Shown one piece after another: positions 56,712 through 64,000 of a stretch of 64,000 nt of DNA. The notes under the pieces are model-generated. The model saw only the letters and a list, made by a program, of their open reading frames with translations, ran no database searches and was not told the origin of the DNA. This DNA is from Deltaproteobacteria bacterium. GTDB taxonomy: Bacteria > Myxococcota_A > UBA796 > UBA2385. The DNA is taken from contig JAGYJW010000032.1 of NCBI GenBank assembly GCA_018401435.1, forward strand, positions 1 through 64,000, given 5' to 3'. The stretch's first letter is position 1. The number at the start of each line of letters is the position of its first letter. The translations under genes and the position numbers were made by a program.

Positions 56712-57476
56712 ATGCGTCTCCCCTGCCTGCTGGCCGCGATCCTGACGCTGGCCTTGGGGGCGGACGCGGGTGCCGCCGACCGCAGCCTGGACGACATCGT
56801 CGCCCAGGCCCAGCGCAGCCGACAGGTGGACAACTCCATCCAGCGGGTGCGCATGGTGCTGGTCAGCAAGACCGGCGGAGAGCGGGTGCGGGAATTCGAG
56901 CTGCGCATCCGTCGCGACGGCGAGGTGGTGCAGAGCTGGACCCGCTTCAGCCAGCCCTCGGATGTGGCCGGCACCCAGCTGGTGCTGGTGGACCGACCCG
57001 ATAGCGCCGACGAGCAGCTGCTCTACCTGCCGGCCCTCAAGCGGGTCACCCGCATCGCCGGAAAGGCCCGCAAGGGCTCATTCATGGGCAGTGACTTCAG
57101 CTTTGAGGACCTCGAGGTATCGGCCGCCGCCCAAGCCACCCACACCCTGGCCCAAGAGACCGATCGCGTCTGGATTGTGGACAGCGTGCCAGCCGGCGAC
57201 TCCAGCTATGGCCGCCTGCGCACCACCATCCGCAAGTCCGACGAGCTGCCCGAACAGATCGAGTTCTTCGACACCGCCGGCGTGGCGATCAAGGTGCTGC
57301 GCATCACCGAGACCGCCAAGGACGGCGATGTGCTGCTGCCCATTCGCTCCGAGATGACCGACCTCAAGAAGGGCACCTCCACCCGGCTCGAGGTGCTCGA
57401 ACACCGCCTGAATGTGCCCCCGGCCGAGATTCCGGCCGAGACCTTCACCGCGGCCTTCATGGAGCGCAACGGCTGA
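56712..57476 (+). CDS. outer-membrane lipoprotein-sorting-like protein (LolA-like)
   Basis: A 254-residue protein with a signal peptide ending near DAGAA (residue 22). The mature part matches the LolA-like family often labelled 'outer membrane lipoprotein-sorting protein': MVLVSKTGGERVREFELRIR, RFSQPSDVAGTQLVLVDRPD, QLLYLPALKRVTRIAGKARK, SFMGSDFSFEDLEV and DEVL-type end (KGTSTRLEVLEHRLNVPPAE). Members usually work with an RND/MMPL transporter. The next gene encodes a probable barrel; no transporter is in the window. ATG 56712. Confidence 0.85.
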   Translation: MRLPCLLAAILTLALGADAGAADRSLDDIVAQAQRSRQVDNSIQRVRMVLVSKTGGERVREFELRIRRDGEVVQSWTRFSQPSDVAGTQLVLVDRPDSADEQLLYLPALKRVTRIAGKARKGSFMGSDFSFEDLEVSAAAQATHTLAQETDRVWIVDSVPAGDSSYGRLRTTIRKSDELPEQIEFFDTAGVAIKVLRITETAKDGDVLLPIRSEMTDLKKGTSTRLEVLEHRLNVPPAEIPAETFTAAFMERNG

Positions 57477-57501
57477 GCCCCCCAGCGGATAGGGCGCGCC
57501 C

Positions 57502-58973
57502 ATGGCCGGCCTCTTCTCCATCGCCCTGCTGATCGCCCCGCAGGCCCACGCGGCCACCGACGCGGTCGAGGTGGGCTTGCAGGCCAGCACGCTGGTCGCG
57601 GCGGATACCGCCTGGGATCGCCCCGCAGAGGACCGGCTGGAGGCCTGGACCCGCCTGCTGGGTCAGGCCGCAGGCCCCGCGGGAGAGGGCCGCTGGCGCC
57701 TGGGCGTTCTGGCCGAGTACCAGCTTCGAATGGGCGTTCTGAACGAGGGCGGCGACACCGAGACCGCCTTCGAGATCCTGCCCTGGGAGTCGGGTTGGGA
57801 GGGTCCGGTGGGCCCCTTCCGACTGGCCGCCGGCCACCTGATCGAGCGCTGGGGCCGCATGGACCTGCTGCCCGTCACCGATGTGCTGGCGGGCCGGGAT
57901 CTGCGCGCCGGCCTGCTCACCCCGCCCGAGCTGATGCGCCTGCCCGCTCCGCTGCTGCGCCTGCAAGCCGGCGGCGCGCGCGCCCGGGCCGAGCTGAGCC
58001 TGCTGCCCTTTGGTGCCCGAGACCGCCTGTCCATCGAAGGCACCGACAGCGCGCTCATCCGCCAGGACCAGCTCGCCGGGCTGCTGCGCGAGGCATCGGG
58101 CTGGCCCGGCGACGCCTTGACCGGCCCCCTCGCACAAGAGGCGGTGGCGGCCCTGGCCGAAGGCGTCCAACAGCTCGACGCGCCCTGCGGCAGTCGGTCT
58201 TTGCCGCCGGGGCCGAGGCCGGTCGCCCCCTGCCGGGCCTGCGCAGCGCCGATGTGGGGCTGCGCCTGGAGGCCGAGGGCCGCGGGGTGGACGTCGCGCT
58301 GGTCGGGGCCTGGATGCGCAGCCGGCGCCCCTTGCCGCAGCTGGATCCGGGGCTGCGACGGGCCCTGCAGACCGAGACCCTGCCCGGCCTCGCCGACCAG
58401 CAGGCCCTGCTGGACAGCCTCGCCGATCCGATCTCTGCGCGCTGGCCCCGCAGCGCCCTGGCCGGGGCCGAAGTCGCCACCACGCTGGGGCCCCTGGGCC
58501 TGCGGGTGGAGGGCCTGTGGTCATCCGACAAGGTGCTGCTGCAGCGCTGGCTGCGGGGGCAGACCCGGCCGGCGCTGGCCACCGGTCTGGGCCTGGACCG
58601 GGCCTTCGGCACGCGGCTGCAACTGCTCGTAGAGCTGCGCCACGAGCACATCTTCGACGCACCCAGCGACATGTTGCTCAGCCTGCCCGACGAGCTGCAG
58701 ATCGCCGGGGGGGCCCGCCTCGCCCTGGCCGGAGAGCGGCTCTTCATCGAGCCCGGCGCCCTCGCCTCTCTCCCCTTTGGCGAGGTGGCCAGCCGCCTGG
58801 CCCTGCGCTGGCGCATCGTGGACGCCTGGGAGCTCTCAGCGGGCGCCCTGCGGGTGGACGCGCCGCGGGTCGCCCCGCGCAGCCTGCAAGAGGCCCTGGT
58901 CTTCTCCGGGGGGCCCCTGGGCGCCCTCGCCGACACCGACAACCTGTGGATGGGCCTGCGCTGGATCCGCTGA
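57502..58973 (+). CDS. outer-membrane beta-barrel protein (frameshift near 58180)
   Basis: About 490 residues. It has a signal peptide (LFSIALLIAPQAHA), then alternating strands with aromatic residues (WRLGVLAEYQLRMGVL, VGPFRLAAGHLIERWGRM), a helical insertion, and after the frame change (about 58178-58184, in GACGCGCCCTG) more strands ending ADTDNLWMGLRWIR, a barrel-type C-terminus. ATG 57502 follows the LolA-like gene by 25 bases, and the pair looks like the outer-membrane branch of an export system. A DUF1302-like barrel is a possible match. Confidence 0.65.
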
Positions 58974-59012
58974 GCCCTTCGCGGCCGGGCGCCGGGGGCT
59001 TATGGGGGGCCC

Positions 59013-60833
59013 ATGTTCCACTCCCTCCGCCAGCAGCTCTTCGCCCGTCCCGCCGTCGCCGTTGACCCCCTCCTCGCCGAGCTCGCGGTGGTGCTGACGG
59101 GTTTCACCGGCACCTCCACCGCCACCTGGCCCTACCTCTCGGGCCATGTGTGGGCGCGCTTCCGGGACTGGGTGCCCCACCTGATGAAGGATGGCGCGGG
59201 CGTGCTCGACGGGGTCGATCGCCTGCTGCTGCTCTGCGGCGAATGCACCGACGACCCAGCCGCCTTGGCCAACGCCGAACGGGCCGCCTCGGTCATCCGG
59301 CAGGTGGTCTTGACCTGCTCGGTCACGGCCCCCCCCGAGCTGTGGCTGCTGCGCGGCGTGCTGTCGGCCCTGGAGCGCCGCGGCCTGCTGGACCGCTTCC
59401 GTCGGGACGAGATCGTGCACCTGGACGGCAGCGTGGGGCGGCCCGACGAGCTGCGCCCCGACCTCACCCTGCTGCTGGCTCGCGGACTGGTGGGGCGCGC
59501 TGGCCAGGGCTACCGCTGGCTGGAGCTGCCCGGCCCGCAGCGGGTCCTGCGCGAGATCACCGCCCTACCCGCCCATTGGCCCTCGGACCTGTCGGCGCGC
59601 TGGCGGGGAGCGATATTGGGCGAAGACGGCGATCATGCGCTGCTGACCGAGGTCCTGGCCGAGATCCCGAGCCCAGCCCCGCGCACCGAGCCCGCCTGGC
59701 TGGCCAGCCCCGAAGACCTGGAGCTGGGCTGGCGATTGGTCCCCTTCATCCTGGGTTTACGGGCCGCGAACCGCACGGGACCCCTGTTGGCCGCGCCACG
59801 GGTGGACGCCGAGGTCCTCGCTCCCCTGCCCCCGCCCCTGGCGGAGCGCGCCCTCACCCTGCTGCGGCGGGTGGGCGCCATCGACGCCGCTGGCCACTGG
59901 ACCCGCACCGGCCGGCGCACCCTGTCCCGCGGCCCGGGGCCCTTTGGCATCATCGAGGCCTACCACCCCTATCTCGCCGCCTTGGACCGCATCTGGGACG
60001 AGGGGCGAGGCGCGTTCCACGTGGAACGGGGCGCCAACATCGCCGCCAGCCAGGACGCAAACCGCCGCACCTTTCAGCGCGCGAACGACGCCCTGGACGC
60101 CTTTTGCGCCGAGACGGGCTTCCGCTATCCCCTCTTCATCGAACATGCGGTGGGCATGGGCGAGGCCACCCGCCAGCGCCACGCCCGATCGGGCGACGCC
60201 CTGATCTACGTCGGCGCTGACCTCGAAGACACCGCCATCAACGCCGCCATCGCCGAACGCGAGGCCGGCCGGCTGCCGGCGGGCATGCGCTTTGTGCGCA
60301 AGGCCGACATCGGGGCGCCGGCGGTGCTCATCGACCAGCTCCGGGCCTGGGGCCTCCAGACCCAGGGTGCCGTGATGGTGGTCGGCAACGGCTTTCACGA
60401 GGTGCGGGCCCGCGACGACGCCCATATGGTCGCGGTCTTCGCCGCCTACCAGGCCGCCGGCATCGTGCTGCTCTTCACCGAAGAGAGCGCGCTATCGGTC
60501 GATGATCTGCTGGAGACGGCCTGGAATACCTACCATGGGGCCTTCCGCTATGTGCACGAGCGCAGCGGCCAGGTGCTTCGCCCGGCCACGGTGAGCCTGC
60601 CCTCGGCCATGGACACGGGCCTGCCGGCCAGCTGGACCGAATGCGCCCAACGCGCCGGCTATGTGCGGGTGGACAAGCACAGCAGCCGCAGCCGCACCAT
60701 CCACCCCTACCCGCCGGCCAGCGGCAACAACCCCGCCATCAGCGTGAACCACTTCTTCGTGCCCGCCGCCATCGCCGCAGCGCTGGGCCTTCAGTCCGGC
60801 GCGCCGGCCACCCGGTCGGGCGCCCAGCCATAG
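59013..60833 (+). CDS. uncharacterised protein with a methyltransferase-like C-terminal half
   Basis: A 606-residue protein. Residues 1-300 are helical with no known motif (SALERRGLLDRFRRDEIVHL). Residues 320-600 contain a conserved-looking block: FGIIEAYHPYLAALDRIWDE, FRYPLFIEHAVGMGEATRQR, LIYVGADLEDTAINAAIAER, VMVVGNGFHEVRARDDAHMV and FTEESALSVDDLLETAWNTY. Strand-acidic-loop patterns (YVGADLEDTAI) suggest a Rossmann-type SAM-binding fold, but I cannot name the substrate. ATG 59013. The 3' end overlaps the end of mtfA on the other strand by about 44 bases. Confidence 0.6.
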   Translation: MFHSLRQQLFARPAVAVDPLLAELAVVLTGFTGTSTATWPYLSGHVWARFRDWVPHLMKDGAGVLDGVDRLLLLCGECTDDPAALANAERAASVIRQVVLTCSVTAPPELWLLRGVLSALERRGLLDRFRRDEIVHLDGSVGRPDELRPDLTLLLARGLVGRAGQGYRWLELPGPQRVLREITALPAHWPSDLSARWRGAILGEDGDHALLTEVLAEIPSPAPRTEPAWLASPEDLELGWRLVPFILGLRAANRTGPLLAAPRVDAEVLAPLPPPLAERALTLLRRVGAIDAAGHWTRTGRRTLSRGPGPFGIIEAYHPYLAALDRIWDEGRGAFHVERGANIAASQDANRRTFQRANDALDAFCAETGFRYPLFIEHAVGMGEATRQRHARSGDALIYVGADLEDTAINAAIAEREAGRLPAGMRFVRKADIGAPAVLIDQLRAWGLQTQGAVMVVGNGFHEVRARDDAHMVAVFAAYQAAGIVLLFTEESALSVDDLLETAWNTYHGAFRYVHERSGQVLRPATVSLPSAMDTGLPASWTECAQRAGYVRVDKHSSRSRTIHPYPPASGNNPAISVNHFFVPAAIAAALGLQSGAPATRSGAQP

Positions 60834-61577
60834 AGGCCTCCAGGCGCGCGAAGAGGGCGGGGCGGCGGCCCGCAGCTCGGCGGGCCGCTCGAAGAAGTGC
60901 TCACTCGCTACGGCGAAGAGCTCGGGCAAGGACACGGCGCCATAGCTGCGCAGCGGACCGGGCTCCCCCCGTCGCAGCGCACCCAGCTGCTCGCCAAAAA
61001 TCTTCATCCAAGGGTCAATCTCGCGCGGGCTTCGCAGCGGCGGGATGCCATCCATGGCCCCATCCGCCAGGTCCAGGATGTGGGCGAATTCGTGCAGGGC
61101 CGTGTCGTGGCCGTCGTGGGCCCGGGACAGGCCGGCCTCGACCGCCGGCCAGGACAGCACCACCACGCCGTGGGGGTGGGCCACGCCCAGCACCTGGTCG
61201 CCGTGTTCGGGCACCACCAGCCGATCGTAGGGGTAGACCACGATCTCGGAGATGGCGTCGTAGAGGCCCAGGCCCAAGCGCAGGGCCGGGCGCACCGCGC
61301 AGGCCGACAGGATGACCCGCACGGCCTCGGTGATCTCGAAGCCCGCCGCCCCCACGAAGCGCTGCTCTTGGGCGAAGACCTGGACGAGCGGCTCGGCCTC
61401 GGTGCGCAGGGCCGGGCTCCACTCCCGCCAGAAGGGCACGCGCTGCCAGAGCAGGGTGGCCCAGGCCTCGGGGAAGGGCGCCGCCATCAGCCGCTCGCGG
61501 CGGAAGGACTGGGGTTCGAGGGCGGGCAGCCAGGCAAAGAGCCGCGCCAGAAGACCACTCTCGCCCTCAGCCCCCAC
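60790..61577 (-). CDS. mtfA: Mlc titration factor MtfA-like zinc peptidase (frameshifts near 60850-60880)
   Basis: About 262 residues, the usual MtfA length. The core is intact: WREWSPALRTEAEPLVQVFA, ITEAVRVILSACAVRPALRL, the zinc motif HEFAH in DTALHEFAHILDLADG, and LPELFAVASEHFFERPAEL, which supplies the third ligand. The end is broken: two frame changes connect ALFARLEA with LYGWAPDRVAGAPD and a stop at 60790, an end typical of the family. In E. coli MtfA binds the repressor Mlc and has aminopeptidase activity. GTG 61577 overlaps the end of the hemolysin III gene by 11 bases. Confidence 0.85.
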
Positions 61578-62265
61578 CGGGCCCCCACAGGACGCCCGGG
61601 ACCGCCACCGCCACCAGCGCGAGGACGAGGGCGAAGTGCAGGGCGGCACCCACCAATACGAAGAGGTGCCAGACCTCGTGGTGGCCAAAGACCCCGGGCC
61701 AGGGGTTGGGGCGCTTGAGGCTATAGACCGCGGCGCCACCGGTATAGACCAGGCCGCCGGCCACCAGCAGGCTCAGCTGCGCGGCCGACAGGGCGGGGAA
61801 GATGCGGTGGGCGGGCACCACCACCACCCAGCCCATCAGCAGGTAGGTGCCCACGCTCAGCCAGGTCGGGCTCTCCAGCCAGACGAGCTTGAGCAGCACC
61901 CCGGCCAGGGCCAGCAGGCCCACGGTCACCAGCATGCCCAGCCGCCAGGCGCCATCGAGGGTGTGCAGCAGGATGGGCACATAGGTGCCCGCGATCAGCA
62001 GGAAGATGGCGGCGTGGTCCAGGCGCCGCAGCCAGCGGTTGCCCTCCTGGCCCAGGTCCAGGAAGTGGTAGGCGCTGGATGCGGCAAAGAGCAGGGCCAG
62101 GCTGCCCCCATAGACGGCCATGCCGGCCTGCTTGACGGGATCATGCACCGACAGCACGACCAGGACGACGACACCCACCAGCGCGGCCACAAAGCCACCG
62201 AAGTGGGTCAAGGCGCTCCACGGATCCTTGAAGTAGACCGGGTGGGCGATCAGACGCTGCCACAT
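61567..62265 (-). CDS. hemolysin III / PAQR-family membrane protein
   Basis: A 232-residue membrane protein with seven predicted helices and the HlyIII/PAQR motifs: DPWSALTHFGGFVAALVGV (helix 1), SSAYHFLD with RLDHAAIFLLIAGTYVPI, and FGHHEVWHLFVLVGAALHFA at the end (His pair). The Asp and three His residues probably bind zinc in a ceramidase-like core. GAGG precedes ATG 62265. Its stop overlaps mtfA, so the two are co-translated. Function in bacteria is unsettled; the hemolysin name is historical. Confidence 0.9.
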   Translation of the reverse strand: MWQRLIAHPVYFKDPWSALTHFGGFVAALVGVVVLVVLSVHDPVKQAGMAVYGGSLALLFAASSAYHFLDLGQEGNRWLRRLDHAAIFLLIAGTYVPILLHTLDGAWRLGMLVTVGLLALAGVLLKLVWLESPTWLSVGTYLLMGWVVVVPAHRIFPALSAAQLSLLVAGGLVYTGGAAVYSLKRPNPWPGVFGHHEVWHLFVLVGAALHFALVLALVAVAVPGVLWGPGGG

Positions 62266-62428
62266 GGGCGGACCTCGGGTGCTGGGGCGCAACCCCCTAT
62301 CGGCATCGGGCCCCCTTGCGCGTCGCCCTTCTGCAACAGCTCGGACACAGGGGCGGCTGGACGGGGCCGCTGGGACAGCGCCGAAGGCTCTCTGGTAGGC
62401 TCGCTTCCCCTCGCTGCGAGGTTCCCCC

Positions 62429-62673
62429 ATGCGCGCCTCCCGCGGGCGGTCGCGGGCGACAAGGACGTCTATGTAGACGGGGGCGACCTCGTGCGCCAGG
62501 CCCTCGACGCCGGCCTGGTGGACGACCTGTGCATCACCGTGGTGCCCACCCTGCTCACGGCAGGCATCCGGCTCTTCGAGGGCCTCACCCGGCGCCAGGA
62601 CTTCGACGTGGTGGAGGTGCATCCCTTTGGCCGAGGCTGGATGCAGTACCGCGCGGTCGCCCGCCGGCGCTGA
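62429..62673 (+). pseudogene. C-terminal remnant of a RibD/DHFR-family reductase
   Basis: About 80 residues match the last third of dihydrofolate-reductase/RibD-C proteins: VYVDGGDLVRQALDAGLVDD, CITVVPTLLTAGIRLFEG and WMQYRAVARR. The N-terminal 100 residues, including the NADPH site, are absent. The only nearby start (ATG 62429) is in another frame and reads a few residues before a stop, so the gene is truncated and frameshifted. The spacer 62266-62428 holds nothing else I recognise. Confidence 0.6.
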
Positions 62674-62699
62674 GCTGGCCCCCTTGGGCTGCCGCCCGC

Positions 62700-63872
62700 T
62701 CAATCGGCGCGGTGGGCCACCGTCGCAGCGGCGTTCACCTCGACCGAGCCATCCAGGATTCCCACCGTCTCTGCACCATCATCGCCCAGCAGCGAATGGC
62801 GGAAGAAGGCAAAGGCATAGGTGGCGGTCAGGCTCCACCCCTCGTCGCGGTCAAAGGTGGCGCAGGGCGCAAAGGTCGAGGCTTCAATGCCCAGGTTGAA
62901 GCTCTCGTGGCAGGCGCCCTCCACCGCCACCCAGGTGTAGTCCACGCCGTCCATGCGGTCGAACTCCCCCTGCGCGGTGCCATCGCTGTCGGCGTGGCGC
63001 AGGGCCATCACTGGGCTGTGCACGCTGCGCTGACCCGTGTCGCCAAAAATGGAACGGAAGCCCCCATCCAAGGTGAGCGTCGCCTGAAAGCGGACATCCG
63101 ACAGAGCGCCCGAGAGAAAGACCGCCTGCTCGTCGGGGGTGCAGGTCCCCGTGGGGAACTCGCCGCTCTCGCCCGCACAGGCGGCAGCCACGGCCTCGGC
63201 ATCAAAGGTGGCGCCCGCCCCCGCCCAAGCCGTGTAGGAGCCGCGGCTGTGGCCCGACAGGGCCACCGCGTCGGTGCGCAGGGGTCCGGCGAGCAGGTCG
63301 GCGCCCGCGACATGGTCCAAGGCAGCCGAGACATCTTCGGGACGCTCGATGAAATGCACGGTGGGAGAGGGCTCCGAGAAGCTCGGAAAGCCGTCCAGAA
63401 AGGTGTTGCCGACGTGGTCTGGCGCGATGACCACCCAGCCTTGCGACACCAGTCGCTCGGCCCAATAGGCGACGCCACCAGCCACGCCCCAGTGCCCATG
63501 AGAGTGCACCACCACGGGATAGCCGCCGTCTTGTAGGGGCGGAGCGGGCGATGCCCCACCCAGGGCCAGGGGATCGGGGAAGAGCGAGGCGTAGCTGACC
63601 GATGCGCCCGTCAAGTCTTCTGTTGGATACCACACATGGACGGGGATGGTGCGCGATTCGCCCAGGGCCGTTGTATAGGTGGTCTCGGTCAACAGGTAGC
63701 CGAGGCGGTAGGGGCCCGCCTCGGTGACCGACCACTGCAGCGGATCGACGCCGCCATCCCCATCCGATGCGTCGGCGCCACCCGCACCCGTGTCTGCGGG
63801 CGCGCCCTTTTCCCCTCCGCTGCACCCGGCGCCTGCGACCAGCAAGCCAACCCACAGAATCCTCGCGCTCAT
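62700..63872 (-). CDS. lipoprotein alpha/beta hydrolase (dienelactone-hydrolase/PAF-AH-like)
   Basis: A 390-residue lipoprotein. GGAGG precedes ATG 63872; signal and lipobox LVAGAGCSGGE (Cys17), then an Asp/Gly/Ala linker. The hydrolase domain has VHVWYPTEDL, YPVVVHSHGHWGVAGG, VVIAPDHVGNT, the nucleophile elbow ALSGHSRGSYTAW (Ser in G-H-S-R-G), an acid in SPVMALRHADSDG, and a His in VEGACHESFNLG. This resembles platelet-activating-factor acetylhydrolase-like or chlorophyllase-like lipoproteins. Its start overlaps the stop of the MYXO-CTERM gene upstream. Substrate unknown. Confidence 0.83.
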   Translation of the reverse strand: MSARILWVGLLVAGAGCSGGEKGAPADTGAGGADASDGDGGVDPLQWSVTEAGPYRLGYLLTETTYTTALGESRTIPVHVWYPTEDLTGASVSYASLFPDPLALGGASPAPPLQDGGYPVVVHSHGHWGVAGGVAYWAERLVSQGWVVIAPDHVGNTFLDGFPSFSEPSPTVHFIERPEDVSAALDHVAGADLLAGPLRTDAVALSGHSRGSYTAWAGAGATFDAEAVAAACAGESGEFPTGTCTPDEQAVFLSGALSDVRFQATLTLDGGFRSIFGDTGQRSVHSPVMALRHADSDGTAQGEFDRMDGVDYTWVAVEGACHESFNLGIEASTFAPCATFDRDEGWSLTATYAFAFFRHSLLGDDGAETVGILDGSVEVNAAATVAHRAD

Positions 63873-64000
63873 CTCGCCTCCAGGGCGCCCGAAGCAGCCC
63901 GCTTTGCGCCGTGTCTGCGCCCCATCGCCACAAGGCCCGTCAGCAGCCCCAGCAGCGTCGTCCCGGAGCGTGCCGGGGCCGACCCCTGGCTGCAACCGCA
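63869..64000 (-). CDS. C-terminal end of a MYXO-CTERM protein (5' end beyond window)
   Basis: The last 43 codons of a minus-strand gene. They read CGCSQGSAPARSG, a hydrophobic helix TTLLGLLTGLVAMG, then RRHGAKRAASGALEAR and a stop. CGC plus helix plus Arg/Lys cluster is the MYXO-CTERM anchor. The stop TGA overlaps the ATG of the lipoprotein hydrolase, so both surface proteins are co-expressed. Confidence 0.75.
   Translation of the reverse strand, partial: CGCSQGSAPARSGTTLLGLLTGLVAMGRRHGAKRAASGALEAR

Overview
This is a high-GC (about 70%), gene-dense bacterial window that fits the phylum Myxococcota. The strongest markers are two C-terminal MYXO-CTERM-type sorting tails (49569-50787, and a partial gene at 63869-64000). 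Supporting signs are several lipoproteins whose lipobox is followed by an Asp/Gly/Thr/Ala-rich linker, a zinc-ribbon Ser/Thr kinase, and an FHA-plus-PP2C signalling pair. No phage, insertion sequence, integron or CRISPR array is visible; most genes are chromosomal housekeeping or envelope genes.

Layout. 1-6372: small membrane protein, HEAT-like protein, tatA, hutI-mtnA, an ExbB/ExbD pair and a beta-propeller-like protein. 6455-13159: lipoprotein, GT-C-like membrane enzyme, small membrane protein, a long double-FHA-like protein and its PP2C phosphatase. 13240-18896: glutathionyl-hydroquinone reductase, N-formylglutamate-amidohydrolase-like protein, and polyphosphate kinase facing exopolyphosphatase. 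19003-23202: hypothetical, LRR-like, uracil-DNA glycosylase, alpha/beta hydrolase and DUF1858-like proteins. 23316-26952: an information-processing block with tadA, tRNA-Ser(CGA), tRNA-Ser(GGA), the SRP 4.5S RNA, dnaX and recR. 27022-39589, almost all on the minus strand: ldh, sbcC/sbcD, sdhB/A/C, two cyclic-nucleotide-binding-domain proteins and an RsmC-like methyltransferase. 39657-42573: a kinase followed by truncated dipeptide-permease and HEAT fragments and a broken Gly-Pro-rich lipoprotein. 42694-52238: GltS-like symporter, M48 peptidase, thioredoxin cluster, two DUF4349-like proteins, a MYXO-CTERM protein and a six-repeat FG-GAP-like lipoprotein. 52245-64000: DUF1015 protein, lipoproteins, an amidohydrolase fused to a Cys-rich tail, infA, a LolA-like protein with an outer-membrane barrel, mtfA, a hemolysin III protein, a DHFR-family remnant and a lipoprotein hydrolase.

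One property affects the whole window. At least a dozen otherwise well-conserved genes (mtnA, dnaX, sbcC, sdhB, the FHA protein, mtfA, DUF1015 and others) are broken by one or more frameshifts, often in C or G runs, and some carry several compensating shifts within about 100 bases. Essential genes such as dnaX are hit, so residual indels in a draft or long-read assembly explain this better than mass pseudogenisation. I therefore list these genes over their full inferred span and state where the reading frame changes.

Genes that plausibly work together: ppk1/ppx (polyphosphate balance), FHA protein/PP2C (phospho-signalling), sdhCAB (respiration), sbcDC and dnaX-recR (DNA repair and replication), thioredoxin with its small partner, and the LolA-like protein with the neighbouring barrel.
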